DNA from: Agelas oroides
Taxonomy: Eukaryota > Porifera > Demospongiae > Agelasida > Agelasidae
Direction of reading: 5' to 3'
NCBI GenBank assembly: GCA_949130485.1
Contig: OX422195.1
Span: 6,291,066-6,355,065 of the forward strand
Length of the DNA: 64,000 nucleotides
Part shown: one piece after another, positions 36,271 to 47,401 of the stretch
How the letters are laid out: each line of letters starts with the position of its first letter
Position numbering within the stretch: the stretch's first letter is position 1
Position numbers and translations under genes: made by a program
Notes under the pieces: generated by a model
The model's database searches: none
The model's input: only the letters and a program-made list of their open reading frames with translations
What the model was told of the DNA's origin: nothing

Positions 36271-37875
36271 TGTTTCTGAATTACTGTTTTGTAACTACTT
36301 ATTTTTTGCAAATTATATTGTCTTACTTACTTGCAGAAACATTTGCACTGCTGTGTAGGATATTGGCTGCAGCAAGCAGAACACTTCCTTGTGCCAGCTG
36401 CACTTTGTGGGAGAGCTCCACGTGGTTTAATAATTGACAGTATTATTGGGGCGAGCGCAGCGAGCCCCACACTTGTGGTGAAAACGGAAAATTGTCTATA
36501 TATTTACTTATTTATATATATATATGGTACGTGCGTATTCCGTATATGCATTCTGCCCTATTTGTGCGCGATGCAATATTTCCGCATTGCATATTGGGTT
36601 CATGTATTACTGCTTGCTCAAGAGACAAGACTAGAAAGGCTGAACAGTGGGAATCAACGCAACAGGGATTTGAAAACGGCGAGGAAAGGGAGGCACTACT
36701 AGCGAGACGGAGACTAATTATTGACGGCGTGCTTCGTGACTCTGCCACCAGCGGGGAGTGCTCAGTGTACAGAGCGATCAGCTTGTGAGAATTCGAATCA
36801 CAGAGGCCTGCGTGACTCGATCAAATATGAGCAACAGCTAGAGAAGAGCTTGTGAAACTTCCATACCACAACTCCAGTAATTGTGCTCAGGAAATGAGCT
36901 GACAGTATAGACTACATCAAAAAAGACCTGGCTCCATACTCCATAGCTGAGAGAATCCTGATCCCACAGCTCTATGGGCTCAGCAAATATCCACTATATA
37001 GACATGCACTTGAGGAGACAGTGCCGAAATGTGGAGTCACAGGAAACCAATGGAATATACTTGTTCGTACTAAGCTGTTGAACCCTCACCCTTGACTTGC
37101 AACCCTTCAGGCCAATTGCTTGGAGACTAAATTTGTTGCCGTAGCTACTACCCCACTGTAACGACACAGAGTGTGTACAATGAACCCAACCACATAGCTA
37201 CCCAGATGAGCACATAGCTATACCCAAGCTATATTGCTCCATGAACACCGGCATACATATGATACCCTAGCCTCACCCCTGGGCATTTCCTGCCTCTACT
37301 GTTACAGGCTACAGCTGGAGGTGGAGAAGACCTGGGAACGAGCCTATTGTTATGTGAGACTTAGTGTATGCAAGTGGGTAAATGTAGTGCTGTGAAACTC
37401 TAATGCATCGTGTAACTCATTCACGCTCGCCCCACAATGCACTGCATTCCCCTAGTTACATAATTTTGCGGACCTATAATGCGAACGCCGTGCGCCTGCA
37501 CAACCGCAAATTTTCTGTGCACTCACGTTTATGACTTATTTATCAACTTGCCGACTTACAAATTCACCGGCTTGTCAGAAAATTTTTTTGTCACTAGTTA
37601 TATGGGTGGGGTCAATACTGATGCCGTTGAAGACTATTGATACTACAGCGCTACCTATTCTCCGACGCCGTCCATACTGGACAGGTGGAGAGCGAAGGTA
37701 TCAGACTAGCTGTGTAGTGGATTTCATGTAAATCCATATAACAGAGCAAAAGATATATGTTAGTGAATATGTAATGAAAATAGCCGGCGCTCAGAAAAGT
37801 GACCGGAAGTTGTACTTCCTGTACAAATAAATTTGTACGGCGTTGTATGGACTTCCGTTCCGTTGGCGGATTGAC
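36271..37875. other. Region upstream of the long ORF, promoter unknown
   Basis: No other gene is supported. A perfect small palindrome ggggcgagcgcagcgagcccc lies at 36448-36468. A tctcattcccag-family foldback occupies about 37268-37350. The ORF promoter should lie here, but no core motif can be named with confidence. Confidence 0.4.
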
Positions 37876-38040
37876 TGCATACCCGTTATTGGGAGGACCC
37901 TGAGAAAGGAAGGGCAGCTTCCCGCATATCCTCCCATACCCGCTATTGGGAGGACCCTGAGAAAAGAAGGGCAGCTTCCCGCGTATCCTCCCATAGTAGT
38001 TATTGGAGGAACCCTGACAAAAAAGGGCAGCAGCTCGTAT
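37875..38040. repeat. Palindromic 57 bp repeats, right cluster of the long-ORF region
   Basis: Three units contain ttattgggaggaccctgag and gggcagcttcccgc, ending cctcccata. They resemble the left cluster at 29470-29620. The adjoining ggcggattgactgcat is inverted relative to the left copy, so the two clusters could be subterminal repeats of one element of about 8.6 kb. Confidence 0.7.
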
Positions 38041-38874
38041 GACTAATTTGAAGGCTGCAAAAGCCAAGCTCAAGTGGTATAGACGGTACTATGCCAGCTA
38101 GTGTTTTAACCATCAAGTACTTCATATGACTTAGAACACTAGCCACTGATATTCAATTTCAAGTTTTATTGTCAACTTTCACATTTCAAATTTGCTTGTT
38201 ATAGTCATTTACATGCATATAGTACACATACAATGTTTACTGCGAGTTGATGGTAGCACTTTGGCTGGTGTCTTCTTAACATCCTCCTTTTGTGTTGTGC
38301 CTGAGTCTTCATATTCCTCCAATGAAGCAAGTGGCAGCCTATTGGTAGCTTGGTATACTCAAACTCTAGTAGCACCGAGTCAACAGTGCATGGCTTCATT
38401 CCAAACTTCTGCACTAGAGGTGGCCACAGAACTGGCGGTTGTTCAGCTCCACAGACCCCTATGCGTTCGTTTCAAACCGATTTAGACTATAGCTACTCAC
38501 CATCAAACAGTTCTGTAATGGGGTCTTACGACTCAATACTCTGGTGACAGTCTATGGAGATTTTTTTCGGTGAACCCATTAGTTGTCCACGTGAAATGAG
38601 CACAGGATTTATAAGCTTGCATGCAAAGCCTTATTAAACTCATCTGCTTTTCACTTGGTTTTTATGAGGCTTTGCTTGGACTGTACTTCTAAACCCCCCG
38701 AAGTTTGATGTTTGGATTGACGATTTCACTTTAAAGCGTTTGAATTTATGACAATTCTTAGCTCTTTCTACTATCATACTGTACACACCATGCATCTTCC
38801 CCTCGGCCTACCCTCCCATGTCACTTCTCTCTTACCATTCCTAAAAGCAATACAAAAAAAAAAGAGCAGGAACA

Positions 38875-39693
38875 AGTCACAAAAAAGTTTTCTGAATGAA
38901 AACAAGTGCATGTAGGGATGGAACCCTCAAAAGCCAACCAAACTAGATGGGAATGACACCACAACAATTTCACACCATCCCTACATCTTGTGCCATTTTG
39001 CCAACTATGCACACCAGTAAACTCTCTAGCCTATTCACACCCACTAAATGAATACTAGCTGTAGTTAGCGCTGCTCACTCCACAGCCTTTTACATAAAGA
39101 CAATCCATATCTGCCATGTTCAGCAGCAATAAAATTTCACAACATAACTTACTCCAACAGACCCAGCTCATGCACTCGACAGTTTCTGCATTCAAAACTA
39201 GTCTCACAAGCCAGACCCTTTCCATTCCACAGTGCAGATCGCTTTCAGTATTGGCACGCAGAGGAAGGCACTAAGAATCGTCATAAATGCTTTGAAGTGA
39301 AATTGTAAATCCAAACATCAAACTTCTTCTCTCTGTGTGCCGCATACTGAAAGCGATCGGTGCTGCGCAGAAAGGGTCTGGCTTGCAAGACTAATTCAAG
39401 ACAGACCATACCTGCCATTCTCAGCATAGCAACTACATCACAGCCACCCACAACATAACTCACCCCCCATGCACATCAACATGCACTCCACACCCAGCAC
39501 TACCCATCCCACTGCCTTCCACAACCCTCCTATGAACACAACTAACAAACACAAAGCATAGTTGGCAAAATGGCACAAGATGTAGGGATGGTGTGAAATT
39601 GTTGTGGTGTCATTCCCATCTAGTTTGGTTGGTTTTTGAGGGTTCCATCCCTACATGCACTTGTTTTCATTCAGAAAACTTTTTTGTGACTTG
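38875..39693. mobile_element. Foldback element with about 135 bp arms
   Basis: 38875-39010 and 39556-39693 are almost perfect reverse complements, sharing for example tgcatgtagggatggaacc and caccacaacaatttcacac. The 545 bp centre contains a second element (39199-39393). No coding sequence is seen. Confidence 0.9.
39199..39393. mobile_element. TAGTCTCG-family MITE nested in the foldback element
   Basis: It begins tagtctcacaagccagaccc and ends gggtctggcttgcaagacta. It is flanked by 9-mers attcaaaac (39190-39198) and attcaagac (39394-39402). A further inverted pair, gcagatcgctttcagta / ctgaaagcgatcggtgc, lies inside. Confidence 0.8.
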
Positions 39694-39726
39694 TATATGA
39701 CTGTCATCTTCATTGTCTGTACACAG

Positions 39727-39791
39727 ACTCCGAGACACACTTCACGGTGGTGGTTGTGTCAGAAACGTTTGAAGGAATGCCGCTACTGAAG
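39727..39791 (+). CDS. BolA-family exon
   Basis: A 65 nt exon between acceptor ctgtacacag (ends 39726) and donor gtatgc (39792) reads SETHFTVVVVSETFEGMPLL. The pattern S-E-T-H-F-x-V-V-V-V-S-x-x-F-E-G-x-x-L is the central strand region of BolA proteins, normally followed by RHRLVN. BolA-like proteins work with monothiol glutaredoxins in iron-sulfur cluster handling and iron sensing. Neither the exon before it nor the RHRLVN exon was found nearby. The gene may have long introns filled with the foldback elements here, or this may be an isolated fragment. The motif match is strong for so short an exon. Confidence 0.6.
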
Positions 39792-40698
39792 GTATGCAGA
39801 GTACACATTCTCAGGCCCCGTTTTCAGTTTTGATTGGTTACAGTATACAAAAACTACAAGTGCTAAGAAAAACTGGACTTACTGGAGCTGGGAAGGTCTG
39901 GGATAGAGGCTAGGCCTTCCCTAGTACCACTTTTAAATTGCTTACAGTATGCAGAAGCTATAAGTAATCACAAACGAGAAGTGAGAAATGGGAATGAGAC
40001 TACAAAGCCACATGTAAAACAGATTTGCAGCCATAATATATGTAGACCTTAGATGTACATACTAGCAATTGTGGTCAAACATTGCAACTAGTTTGGAATT
40101 TCTGTGCCCATTTAGAGCCCCCCTCTCAATAGAGTTACCTGTAACTTGCACATTCATTCTCTCACTTCTGTAGTGTCACTCCAGTCCCACAAATTCTTCC
40201 TCTCTTGTCTTCACAAAACAATTACTTGCAGCCGCTAACCATAGTAAGCAGAAACGCAGATGGCTAGCGGTCGTGCCGATCAGTAAAATCATGTGTTCAC
40301 CCCCACCCACAAGCACAATGCCCATTCCATGCCCACTTGTGACCTTTCTAGTGGAAGATGTCGTCCTGTGGCACTCCTCCTGCGCAGTAGGGGTGTTTGT
40401 CAGCTGTTGCCATACCTATTTATGCTAGAGTCAGGCACAGGGAAGGGAGGGGGGGGTACACTTGCCATCTTCCCTACCATGCTAGTACAAGCCAGACCCT
40501 TCAGCACCAATGACTTTCATTATCTTCATGCAGCAGTCAGCATTGAGAAACAGTAAGGATCTGGCTTTTGCTCCCCATCTCTCCACCCCCCCTCCTCCAA
40601 ATGCACACCATTCCTAGACTCACTCCCAGGCTCTTCCCACCTCCAGTTTTTGATTACTTGCAATCAAACTCTGGAGACAGAAAACATAGACCCCCATG

Positions 40699-40720
40699 TA
40701 CCGTAGTGTCCCGTTAATAG
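40699..40720. mobile_element. Solo end of the TACCGTAGTGTCCCG element
   Basis: The sequence taccgtagtgtcccgttaat matches the ends of the element at 45963-46689. It abuts exactly the start of the duplicated ROC-COR segment. Confidence 0.5.
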
Positions 40721-42910
40721 GCAAATTTGGGGCATAATTTTAGGCATAATTGGTACAATTTTGAGCATATTGGAATAGCATAATGGGTAAAAAATAGCAT
40801 AATCCGCCCAATCCTACATGGCGCCTGAACCATATCAGAATGGTCGCAGCCATGCACGTGAGCTCAGTGGACCTACGCACTTTCGGTTCACTATGTGGCT
40901 ACGCGGTTGCAAATGCTTTTACAGATAACACGTTCTTGTGCACTGTACTCTTGATCATACTTATAGTACCTCAGAATGTGCTATGATCATTGGGTATTGC
41001 TTATTCCAGTAACCTTTAATGCAATCTTTATGCATTGGTGTGGCTAAAATGAACTTGTGATGATTTATTCTATGCCTTGGTTTTTCAGCGGAGGAGATGC
41101 GGCATCTTACAGCATGTGATAGAGCAATCAAGGAGAAAGGAAAACTCTTGCTTAACGCTGTGCAGTGTATGATGAGCGGCCACCCTAGGGTGGGCAAGTC
41201 AACGCTTCTTGCTCGGCTTACAGGAACACAACCATCCACCAACACCACCCACCCTGACACCACCAAGGAATCACAGGCACTACAAACACGTGGTGGTACC
41301 GATACTTGCATTTCTCTAAGTACTGGGGTGTTGAATGCAATTGTTCATGTAACGGTCAAGAAGGCTACAATGTTTGTTGCTGCGGCTCTTCAACCTGGTT
41401 TAATTTGGGAACGAATTGAACTTGACAAAGAAGCAATCGCATTGCTAAAGTCCATCACAAAGGGACGCATTGTTCGCACAGCACAGATGAAGCCACTGGA
41501 GCTGGAGAGTGCCACAGAAGGTAAGAGTGCAAACAAAACAGAAACCTCAAGTGGTGCCTCCACCTTGATGTCTGCTGAGAAGAAACCCCTCTCAGAGGGA
41601 TCAGCAAACCCAGGACTCCAGCATTTATTTCGATTTGGAAAACGCAGAGTCTCAGCTTCCTCAACATCCACTGTCCCTGGGTTCAAGGCTCCTCTTGATA
41701 TCTTCAAAGAGGCTCTGAAAAGTGAGAAGTGGGGAGAGGTTGAAGCATTCATCAAGGATTCACTCACCATCTACTTTACAGACACGGGAGGGCAGCCTGA
41801 ATTTCAAGAAGTGCTCCCAGCCCTGATTTTTGGTCCAGCTTTGTTCTTCCTGGTGTTCAAGCTTATTGACGATCTCAACCAGAGGTACCAAGTTCAGTTT
41901 GTGTCCGCTTCCAAGAAGAGCCAGCCTTATGAGTCCAGCTTTACAGTGAAAGAAACTCTCCTTCAGTCACTGGCCAGCATTGCCTCCACATGCAGCTATG
42001 CCTCCTACACCAGCAAGAAGATGGTTGCAATAAAACCACACATAGTCCTGGTTGGCACCCATGAAGACCAAGCAAGTGAGGCACAAATCAGAGCTATACA
42101 GCAGGAGCTTAAAGAAACACTGGAGAAGACCGAGTACTGCCGCCAGAATATACTCGTGTTTGCATCTGAAGACGAACCAGTGTTCACAGTCAACAACATC
42201 TCATCAGATGGTCAAGATACGTGCAAGATTCGGAGCATAGTGGAGCGAATTGCGAAGCACCCCTCCTTTCACATTGAGGTCCCCCTTCCCTGGCTGGTTT
42301 CTAGCTTAGCTTTCAGGCTTTTGCAGGTTCCTGTTATCAGCTATGAGCAGTGTGCGAGTATCGCTAGCGAGTGCGGCATTGATACACCAGAGGAGCTAAA
42401 AGAAGCTTTGTGGTTTCTCCACCACAAGGTAGGTTTCATCCGCTACTTTGAAAGTGTCCCAGAGCTGCGTGATGTGGTCATTCTAAATCCGCAGCTGCTG
42501 TTCGACAAGATCACTGAGCTGATCTCAAGCACTTTCACTTTCGAGCAAGTAGGTCACCATGCTGCTCGCCAGTTTAGAGAGATTGGGATGTTCGCCCTTG
42601 AGGACCTGACGGCACAGTCTAGTGAATACCTAAACAGTGCAAAGCTTGTGAAGCTTCTGGAACACTTGCATATTATTGCACCAATTCGAGATGCAAGTGG
42701 AGAAGTGGAGAAATATTTTATGCCTTGTGTGCTCACTCATGCAGCACCCAATGGAAGCATTCAAGCGGAGGCTTCCAGGAAAATACCACCCCTTTTAGTC
42801 ACCTTCCGTTGTGGCTACTGTCCCAAGGGTATCTTCAGCGCACTAATAGTCCACTTGATGTCAAAGCACAACAATGGTGGAGCAAAGATCACCTGGCGAT
42901 TGAAAGAGAA
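40715..42910. repeat. Segmental duplication of 9442-11650 (about 2.2 kb)
   Basis: Similarity starts in the AT-rich gcataat repeat (taataggcaaatttgg in both) and runs through upstream DNA, acceptor and most of the ROC-COR exon, in the same orientation about 31.3 kb apart. Upstream non-coding DNA is conserved nearly as well as coding DNA, so the event is recent. Confidence 0.9.
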
Positions 42911-42923
42911 AGATCATCAGTAG
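41089..42923 (+). pseudogene. ROC-COR-like GTPase, truncated second copy
   Basis: This is a near-identical copy of the 9812-12024 exon, including the acceptor (tggtttttcag), start ATG at 41097, P-loop GHPRVGKST and FTDTGGQPEF. In the G4-like position it reads VGTHED (copy 1: VATHED). Similarity fades in the last third, where third-position changes and several amino-acid differences cluster (for example AARQFREIGMFALEDL). The match ends at about 42905, in ITWRLKE. Six codons later the frame stops at 42921-42923, inside an inverted piece of the death-domain exon. The last 130 residues of copy 1, its linker and its death domain are missing in the normal orientation. It could still make a 608-residue GTPase without an adaptor domain, but pseudogene is the simpler reading. 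Confidence 0.75.
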
Positions 42924-43128
42924 ATGATAATCTAATGTCCAAACACTTCACCTTCCAGTACAGCCATTGTCTTACCGTATTTCTTGCAGAGGCGGTCTGC
43001 TTCAGTGATCTCTCCCACTTCCAGCAGAGCTTCCACCAGCTGTTGGTAGGATGGATTGGGGCTAGTTCTGAGCCATGCTTCAAACATCTCCCTCCGGCAG
43101 GCTCTGAGGTCCCCTGGATTGTTCTAAC
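42912..43128 (-). pseudogene. Inverted fragment of a death-domain exon
   Basis: The minus strand reads NNPGDLRACRREMFEAWL, SYQQLVEALLEVGEITEADR and LCKKYG, then the intron donor and the same downstream text as copy 1 (attagattatcatc). It matches the C-terminal half of the death-domain exon at 12288-12557 at roughly 80%. The N-terminal helices are missing, with stops and unrelated ttgcaatgg repeats instead. It directly adjoins the truncated ROC-COR copy in opposite orientation. Confidence 0.85.
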
Positions 43129-43698
43129 TCTATTTCCATTGCACACTACCATTGCAAGTACAGTTCTTCCATTGCATGCACACTTCCATTGCACACTTAC
43201 GTACTGCAAGCTAGTTCTCTTCAATTCTCATTTCGTAGCTACTATACTTACTGGTTAGTCAGAAGCCGGCTTGATGGACTTATGGTGGGATGATGGATGG
43301 TTATTATGTTTGTGAACTCCATTAACCCTCAGGAAACCACTCAGGGGTTAGTCTTTCCTTCTTCTATGCACCGCAAGAACTTCTTACTCCAAATCAGTAT
43401 CTATTAAAGCTAGAGCAGAGGTCTCTGTGTATACTGACATAATGTAAATGTGCTTTTTAATTGACAACCAGTTACCTGAGACTTGCATGGGTTCTGTCTC
43501 AAGAATGGTTCAAGAGGGCAGAGTGAGCATAGACATGCATGAGTATCTCTTGGTATTTCACAAGAGTGGAGGTGGTTCAAACATTTATCAAGATCTCTGA
43601 GGACCTGGGTCGATTACTATGGGCTGATGGTGAGGCTGAACTGTGCAGCAAATGAACTATACCACTCACAAACCAATCAATGCTGTTGTCTGTTTAGC

Positions 43699-43740
43699 TA
43701 GTCTCACGAGCCACAACGAAGGGTATGGCTTGCGAGACTA
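43699..43740. mobile_element. 42 bp TAGTCTC hairpin element
   Basis: It begins tagtctcacgagcca and ends tggcttgcgagacta, with only about 12 bp between the arms. No clear target duplication flanks it. It belongs to the TAGTCTCG family by its ends. Confidence 0.6.
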
Positions 43741-43849
43741 ACATAACATCAAGCAGTTCAGTCCAAACTCAGTCCGTAGTCCAGTCCGCGAGTCCAGTCC
43801 AGAGTCCAGAGTCCAGTTTTTACATAGACCCGTCCGGGGTAGCCGCTCA

Positions 43850-45610
43850 GTATGGTGGCCCAGTAGTGCACTCCGACGTTGCGTCCGTAGCGGAAACGCA
43901 GTTGTTCCGCATTTTGTCCGCACTATGTCCGCACTACTCCCGTAGTCTTTCCGCACCGTTTCCGCAGCATCTCCGCAATCTTTCCGCATTGTTTCCGCGG
44001 TATTTCCGCATTGTTACTACTCCGTAGTCTTTCCGCACCGTTTCCGCAGCATCTCCGCAGTCTTTCCGCATTGTTCCCGCGGTGTCTCCGCACTGTTGCC
44101 GCAGTCTTTCCGCATTGTTCCCGCGGTGTCTCCGCACTGTTGCCGCAGTCCTTCCGCAGTCTTCTTTGAGTCAGGAATTGCAGTATAGCTATACACAGCA
44201 GAGCGTTTCTCTTGTTTAGGCAGGTTCATTTAAATGAGAAGACTGTGGCCGAGACTCTGAGCGACCAAAGAGTGATGTATATATTCAGCTATGGTGTTGA
44301 TATAGTTAGTTAATACCTTGTGTCATATAAACCTATGTATACTTTCTCACTAATAAATTCTGTACTGTTTGCTTGGTATTTATGTATACTCACTGGTTAT
44401 TTCTTTCAAGCAAGTGATGGAAATTATATGCAGTCAACATGATGACTGCATGCATGACTATCAACTTTTATTCTTCGTTATTTCATACCATGCATAATCA
44501 CATGTATCAACTTTTACATCCATCATACACACAACTGTCCAGTTTGTTATACATCAATTAGTTGCCCCGAATGCTTCATATTCTTTTCATGATCAGTTTA
44601 TTTACCAGTATCATGCATGCATGAACACAATTTTAAGACATGCATGTTTCAATGTGTGAATTTATAAGGACATGGACTTCAATGGAGGCATGTTCATTGA
44701 AATGGGGATGAATCAAAGGTGGAGTTGCTTTCTTTACCGCTTGTACCCACACAGCATGTTCAGCAGCTCCTATACATATATAGCATGGAAGACATGCATG
44801 CATGCATAAATTAATGATGTCATCATGCCGGCACTCTTGGTTCAGCTAAATGGAAATGTATCGACACACCCAGACTATTATAGTACAAAAACAACTGCTT
44901 CTGTAGTGTGTGGATGTGAATGCCAGACAATATCATACTGCCTTTTCAACACTGTACGCAGAAAATTATAGCCTCATATATATCCATGCATTTGAAGTTA
45001 ACTAGGTGTACCATATTATGCCTTGGTGGGTCATATACGGTAGGTATCATCCTCATGACTGTTGCATGCAGTTGGCACATAAGACCATGCACACAACTTA
45101 ATTGTATACCTCTTCTAATACTATGAACTCTGTAAACACTCCAATGAATATCCTCAGCTGATACGACCGTCACGCCCCATGAATATAGAAGTAATCTGTC
45201 AACAACCGTATATTAGCATGCGATCTCAAGTTGCAGCACCGCAATTACAACACCTCATCATCACAGCTCTCGCCATCAAACTCTCTTTGGCTAAGCTATG
45301 CTCTTCAGATATATAATCATGCACGTGACACCATAGATAATAGAGCGGGAAACCCCGCTCTGTTATATATGGTGACACTGGCAAGCACTTGCAGAAGTTC
45401 AAAAATATCCTAGAACTGCGGAAACAATGCGGAAAGGCTGCGGGAACGGTGCGGAAAGACTGCGGAAAGACCGCGGGAACAGTGCGGGGACTAAGCTTCA
45501 AGGCGGTAACACTGCGGAGATGCTCAGAAACATTGCGGACATAATGTGGAACACGGGCGGTCCCGCTGCGGACGCGACGTCGGAGTGCACTACTGGGCCA
45601 CCATAGCTCA
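43850..45610. mobile_element. Foldback element with TCCGCA-repeat arms
   Basis: The left arm (about 43850-44170) starts tatggtggcccagtagtgca and continues as tandem ctttccgca / gtttccgca / gttcccgcggtgtc motifs. The right arm (about 45410-45608) is the inverted counterpart, with tgcggaaag repeats ending cactactgggccaccata. The 1.2 kb centre is AT-rich, has no recognisable protein, and contains the 40 bp element at 45332-45371. Long tandem-repeat arms are the hallmark of foldback transposons. Confidence 0.8.
45332..45371. mobile_element. 40 bp hairpin member of the CATAGATAATAGAGC family
   Basis: It starts CATAGATAATAGAGCGGG and ends CCCGCTCTGTTATATATG, leaving only a few loop bases. It is flanked by exact 7 bp repeats gtgacac (45325-45331 and 45372-45378). 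Its ends and duplication length match the 861 bp element at 15145-16005. Confidence 0.85.
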
Positions 45611-45962
45611 TGCAGTCTATAATTCTGTTTTCGTACTTCCGTTTCCGTACTTCGGTTTCCGCATTTCACTTGCCCCGTTACTTAACCTATAGAACATCGC
45701 CTAAACGGTGGGGCTCTATAGCTGTCTAAGCTACTTGATTGCGGTGGGGGGAGGGTGGCGGGTTGGCTTCTATCGAGTACAGCGGTCTAGAGTTTGGGAA
45801 GCCGTACGGGGCGGGAGGATCTGCAAAAGCGGATGGAAGTTGCGGGACATGGTCGTGGCCATCAAGACCTCGGCCCAGGGGATTCCCAACAGCGAGGTAA
45901 CCTAGTTGATTGGCATGTTCAGGACTTGTAAACTATGATACGTTGCCTTCTGTATGCGTAAC

Positions 45963-46689
45963 TACCGTAGTGTCCCGCTAATACGCCCCCTTCGAAAATA
46001 CGCCCCCCCCCTCTTTTCCGCCAAAGTTCCTGCACAGGGTAGTTTGACTCGTTATAACGCCCCCCGGTGAGCGTCTTCTGGAACATCAAAACTACACGTG
46101 CTTACTATACGTTGCAAGTGCGTTCAGTAAGACGATAGTAGTCGGTGAATCTTTTGTAAGTTTTGTGGTTAGATGTTCCAAGTTTTAAGCTGCTAGTTTA
46201 GCAAACAGGTTTATCAGTCTGTCAAGGTGTTTTTGTTTCCCTCTGAAGATGTACACGCACGGAACCACGAGTCCTTTCCCATCAACTTCAGAACGTCTTC
46301 TGTCACCATTGACGATGCAAGTCATCTCGCTGCCACTCTTGTGCAGGAAATACCAGCAGACTCTGGAAATTTCCCGTGGTACATGACCGACAGTGTTGCC
46401 GTTCTTGAGGACAGCTACAGCGAAGTCGTCGTGAATGTTATTGACCTCGCGTTGAACTGGCAGCTCTTCTCCGATGTAGGGAGACCACGCACTGTGTTCC
46501 TATGTAAACATGAGCTTTGGAAGTGTCCTAATTGCGTACATAGCACTTGCGTAAAATCTTTTGGGGGGGGGGGGGGGGGGGGGCTTATAATCGAGACTAA
46601 TTGCATCCTCGAATATAAGCCCCCCCCCCCCACTTTAGGCGGGATGTAGTGTACAAAATGGGGGGGCGTATTAGCGGGACACTACGGTA
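45963..46689. mobile_element. 727 bp TIR element, TACCGTAGTGTCCCGC ends
   Basis: The ends TACCGTAGTGTCCCGCTAAT and its reverse complement continue into gcccccc/ggggggc arms. TA marks both edges. Inside are long G and C homopolymers (46561-46582, 46620-46632) and a 140-codon ORF (46227-46649) of unknown kind that begins near a possible splice acceptor. It may be a captured exon or nothing. Confidence 0.75.
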
Positions 46690-47400
46690 TATTATAGTGA
46701 TGTCAGAGTTTCCAAAAGTATGTAAAATTTCTTCTTCCACATATCTTAATGTATTCACATCAAATTTGGTATAGAGGTTCCCTAGAGGCTTGGGTAGATT
46801 TGCTTGCATAGCTTTGTCAAAAATATCTGCCTCGAACAAAACTGCACAAATTTTGGTCACATTTCATTACTTTGCTGCAAGTATTGACATTTTGTGATGC
46901 TGCTCACAGTTACTTCAATATCAACAAAGGCACAACCAGTTTTGTATACTAGAGTAGTGTCCAAAGGGATGTTACAGGTTTTTGATTGGTCCCTTGCTCC
47001 AGCTTCTCCGAAAATGCAACTGTTTATGGCCACAAAATGCCCTTTTTTAAAGCATTTATCAAGCCTAGTACAGATATCTAAAAAGAACAATCTTCATTGG
47101 AGTGAAATGGTAGAGACTATCCTTCACAGCGAGTTTCATTCTGATCGGGCTTACAGTCGCTTGCGGAAAAGTATTACGCTAAAATGACATAGAAAATTTT
47201 TGGCAAACCAGTTACATTTCGAAGACCGTATACCGTATACCGCTTGCTGTTTTTATTGAATTTCGGTACCATGCATTGGAATCGGCATTTCATGCTCTTT
47301 CCAAGTTATTGTGATAAATTTTCATTTTCACTCCGACATCACTACTATATGTTGTTGTTTTTTTATTTGGTTTGGGTTCAGGAGAGAGTCTAGAATATAG
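46690..47400. other. Intergenic stretch, no gene recognised
   Basis: Short ORFs on both strands show no family motif or splice pattern. No repeat structure was noticed. Confidence 0.35.
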
Positions 47401-47401
47401 T

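Noticed and set aside
36448-36468. GGGGCGAGCGCAGCGAGCCCC palindrome as a promoter operator for the long ORF
   Set aside because: It is 180 bp upstream and palindromic, but nothing ties it to regulation; it may simply be a repeat end.
46894-47187. 97-codon plus-strand ORF
   Set aside because: No recognisable motif, weak splice context, and an antisense ORF of similar quality; not reported as a gene.
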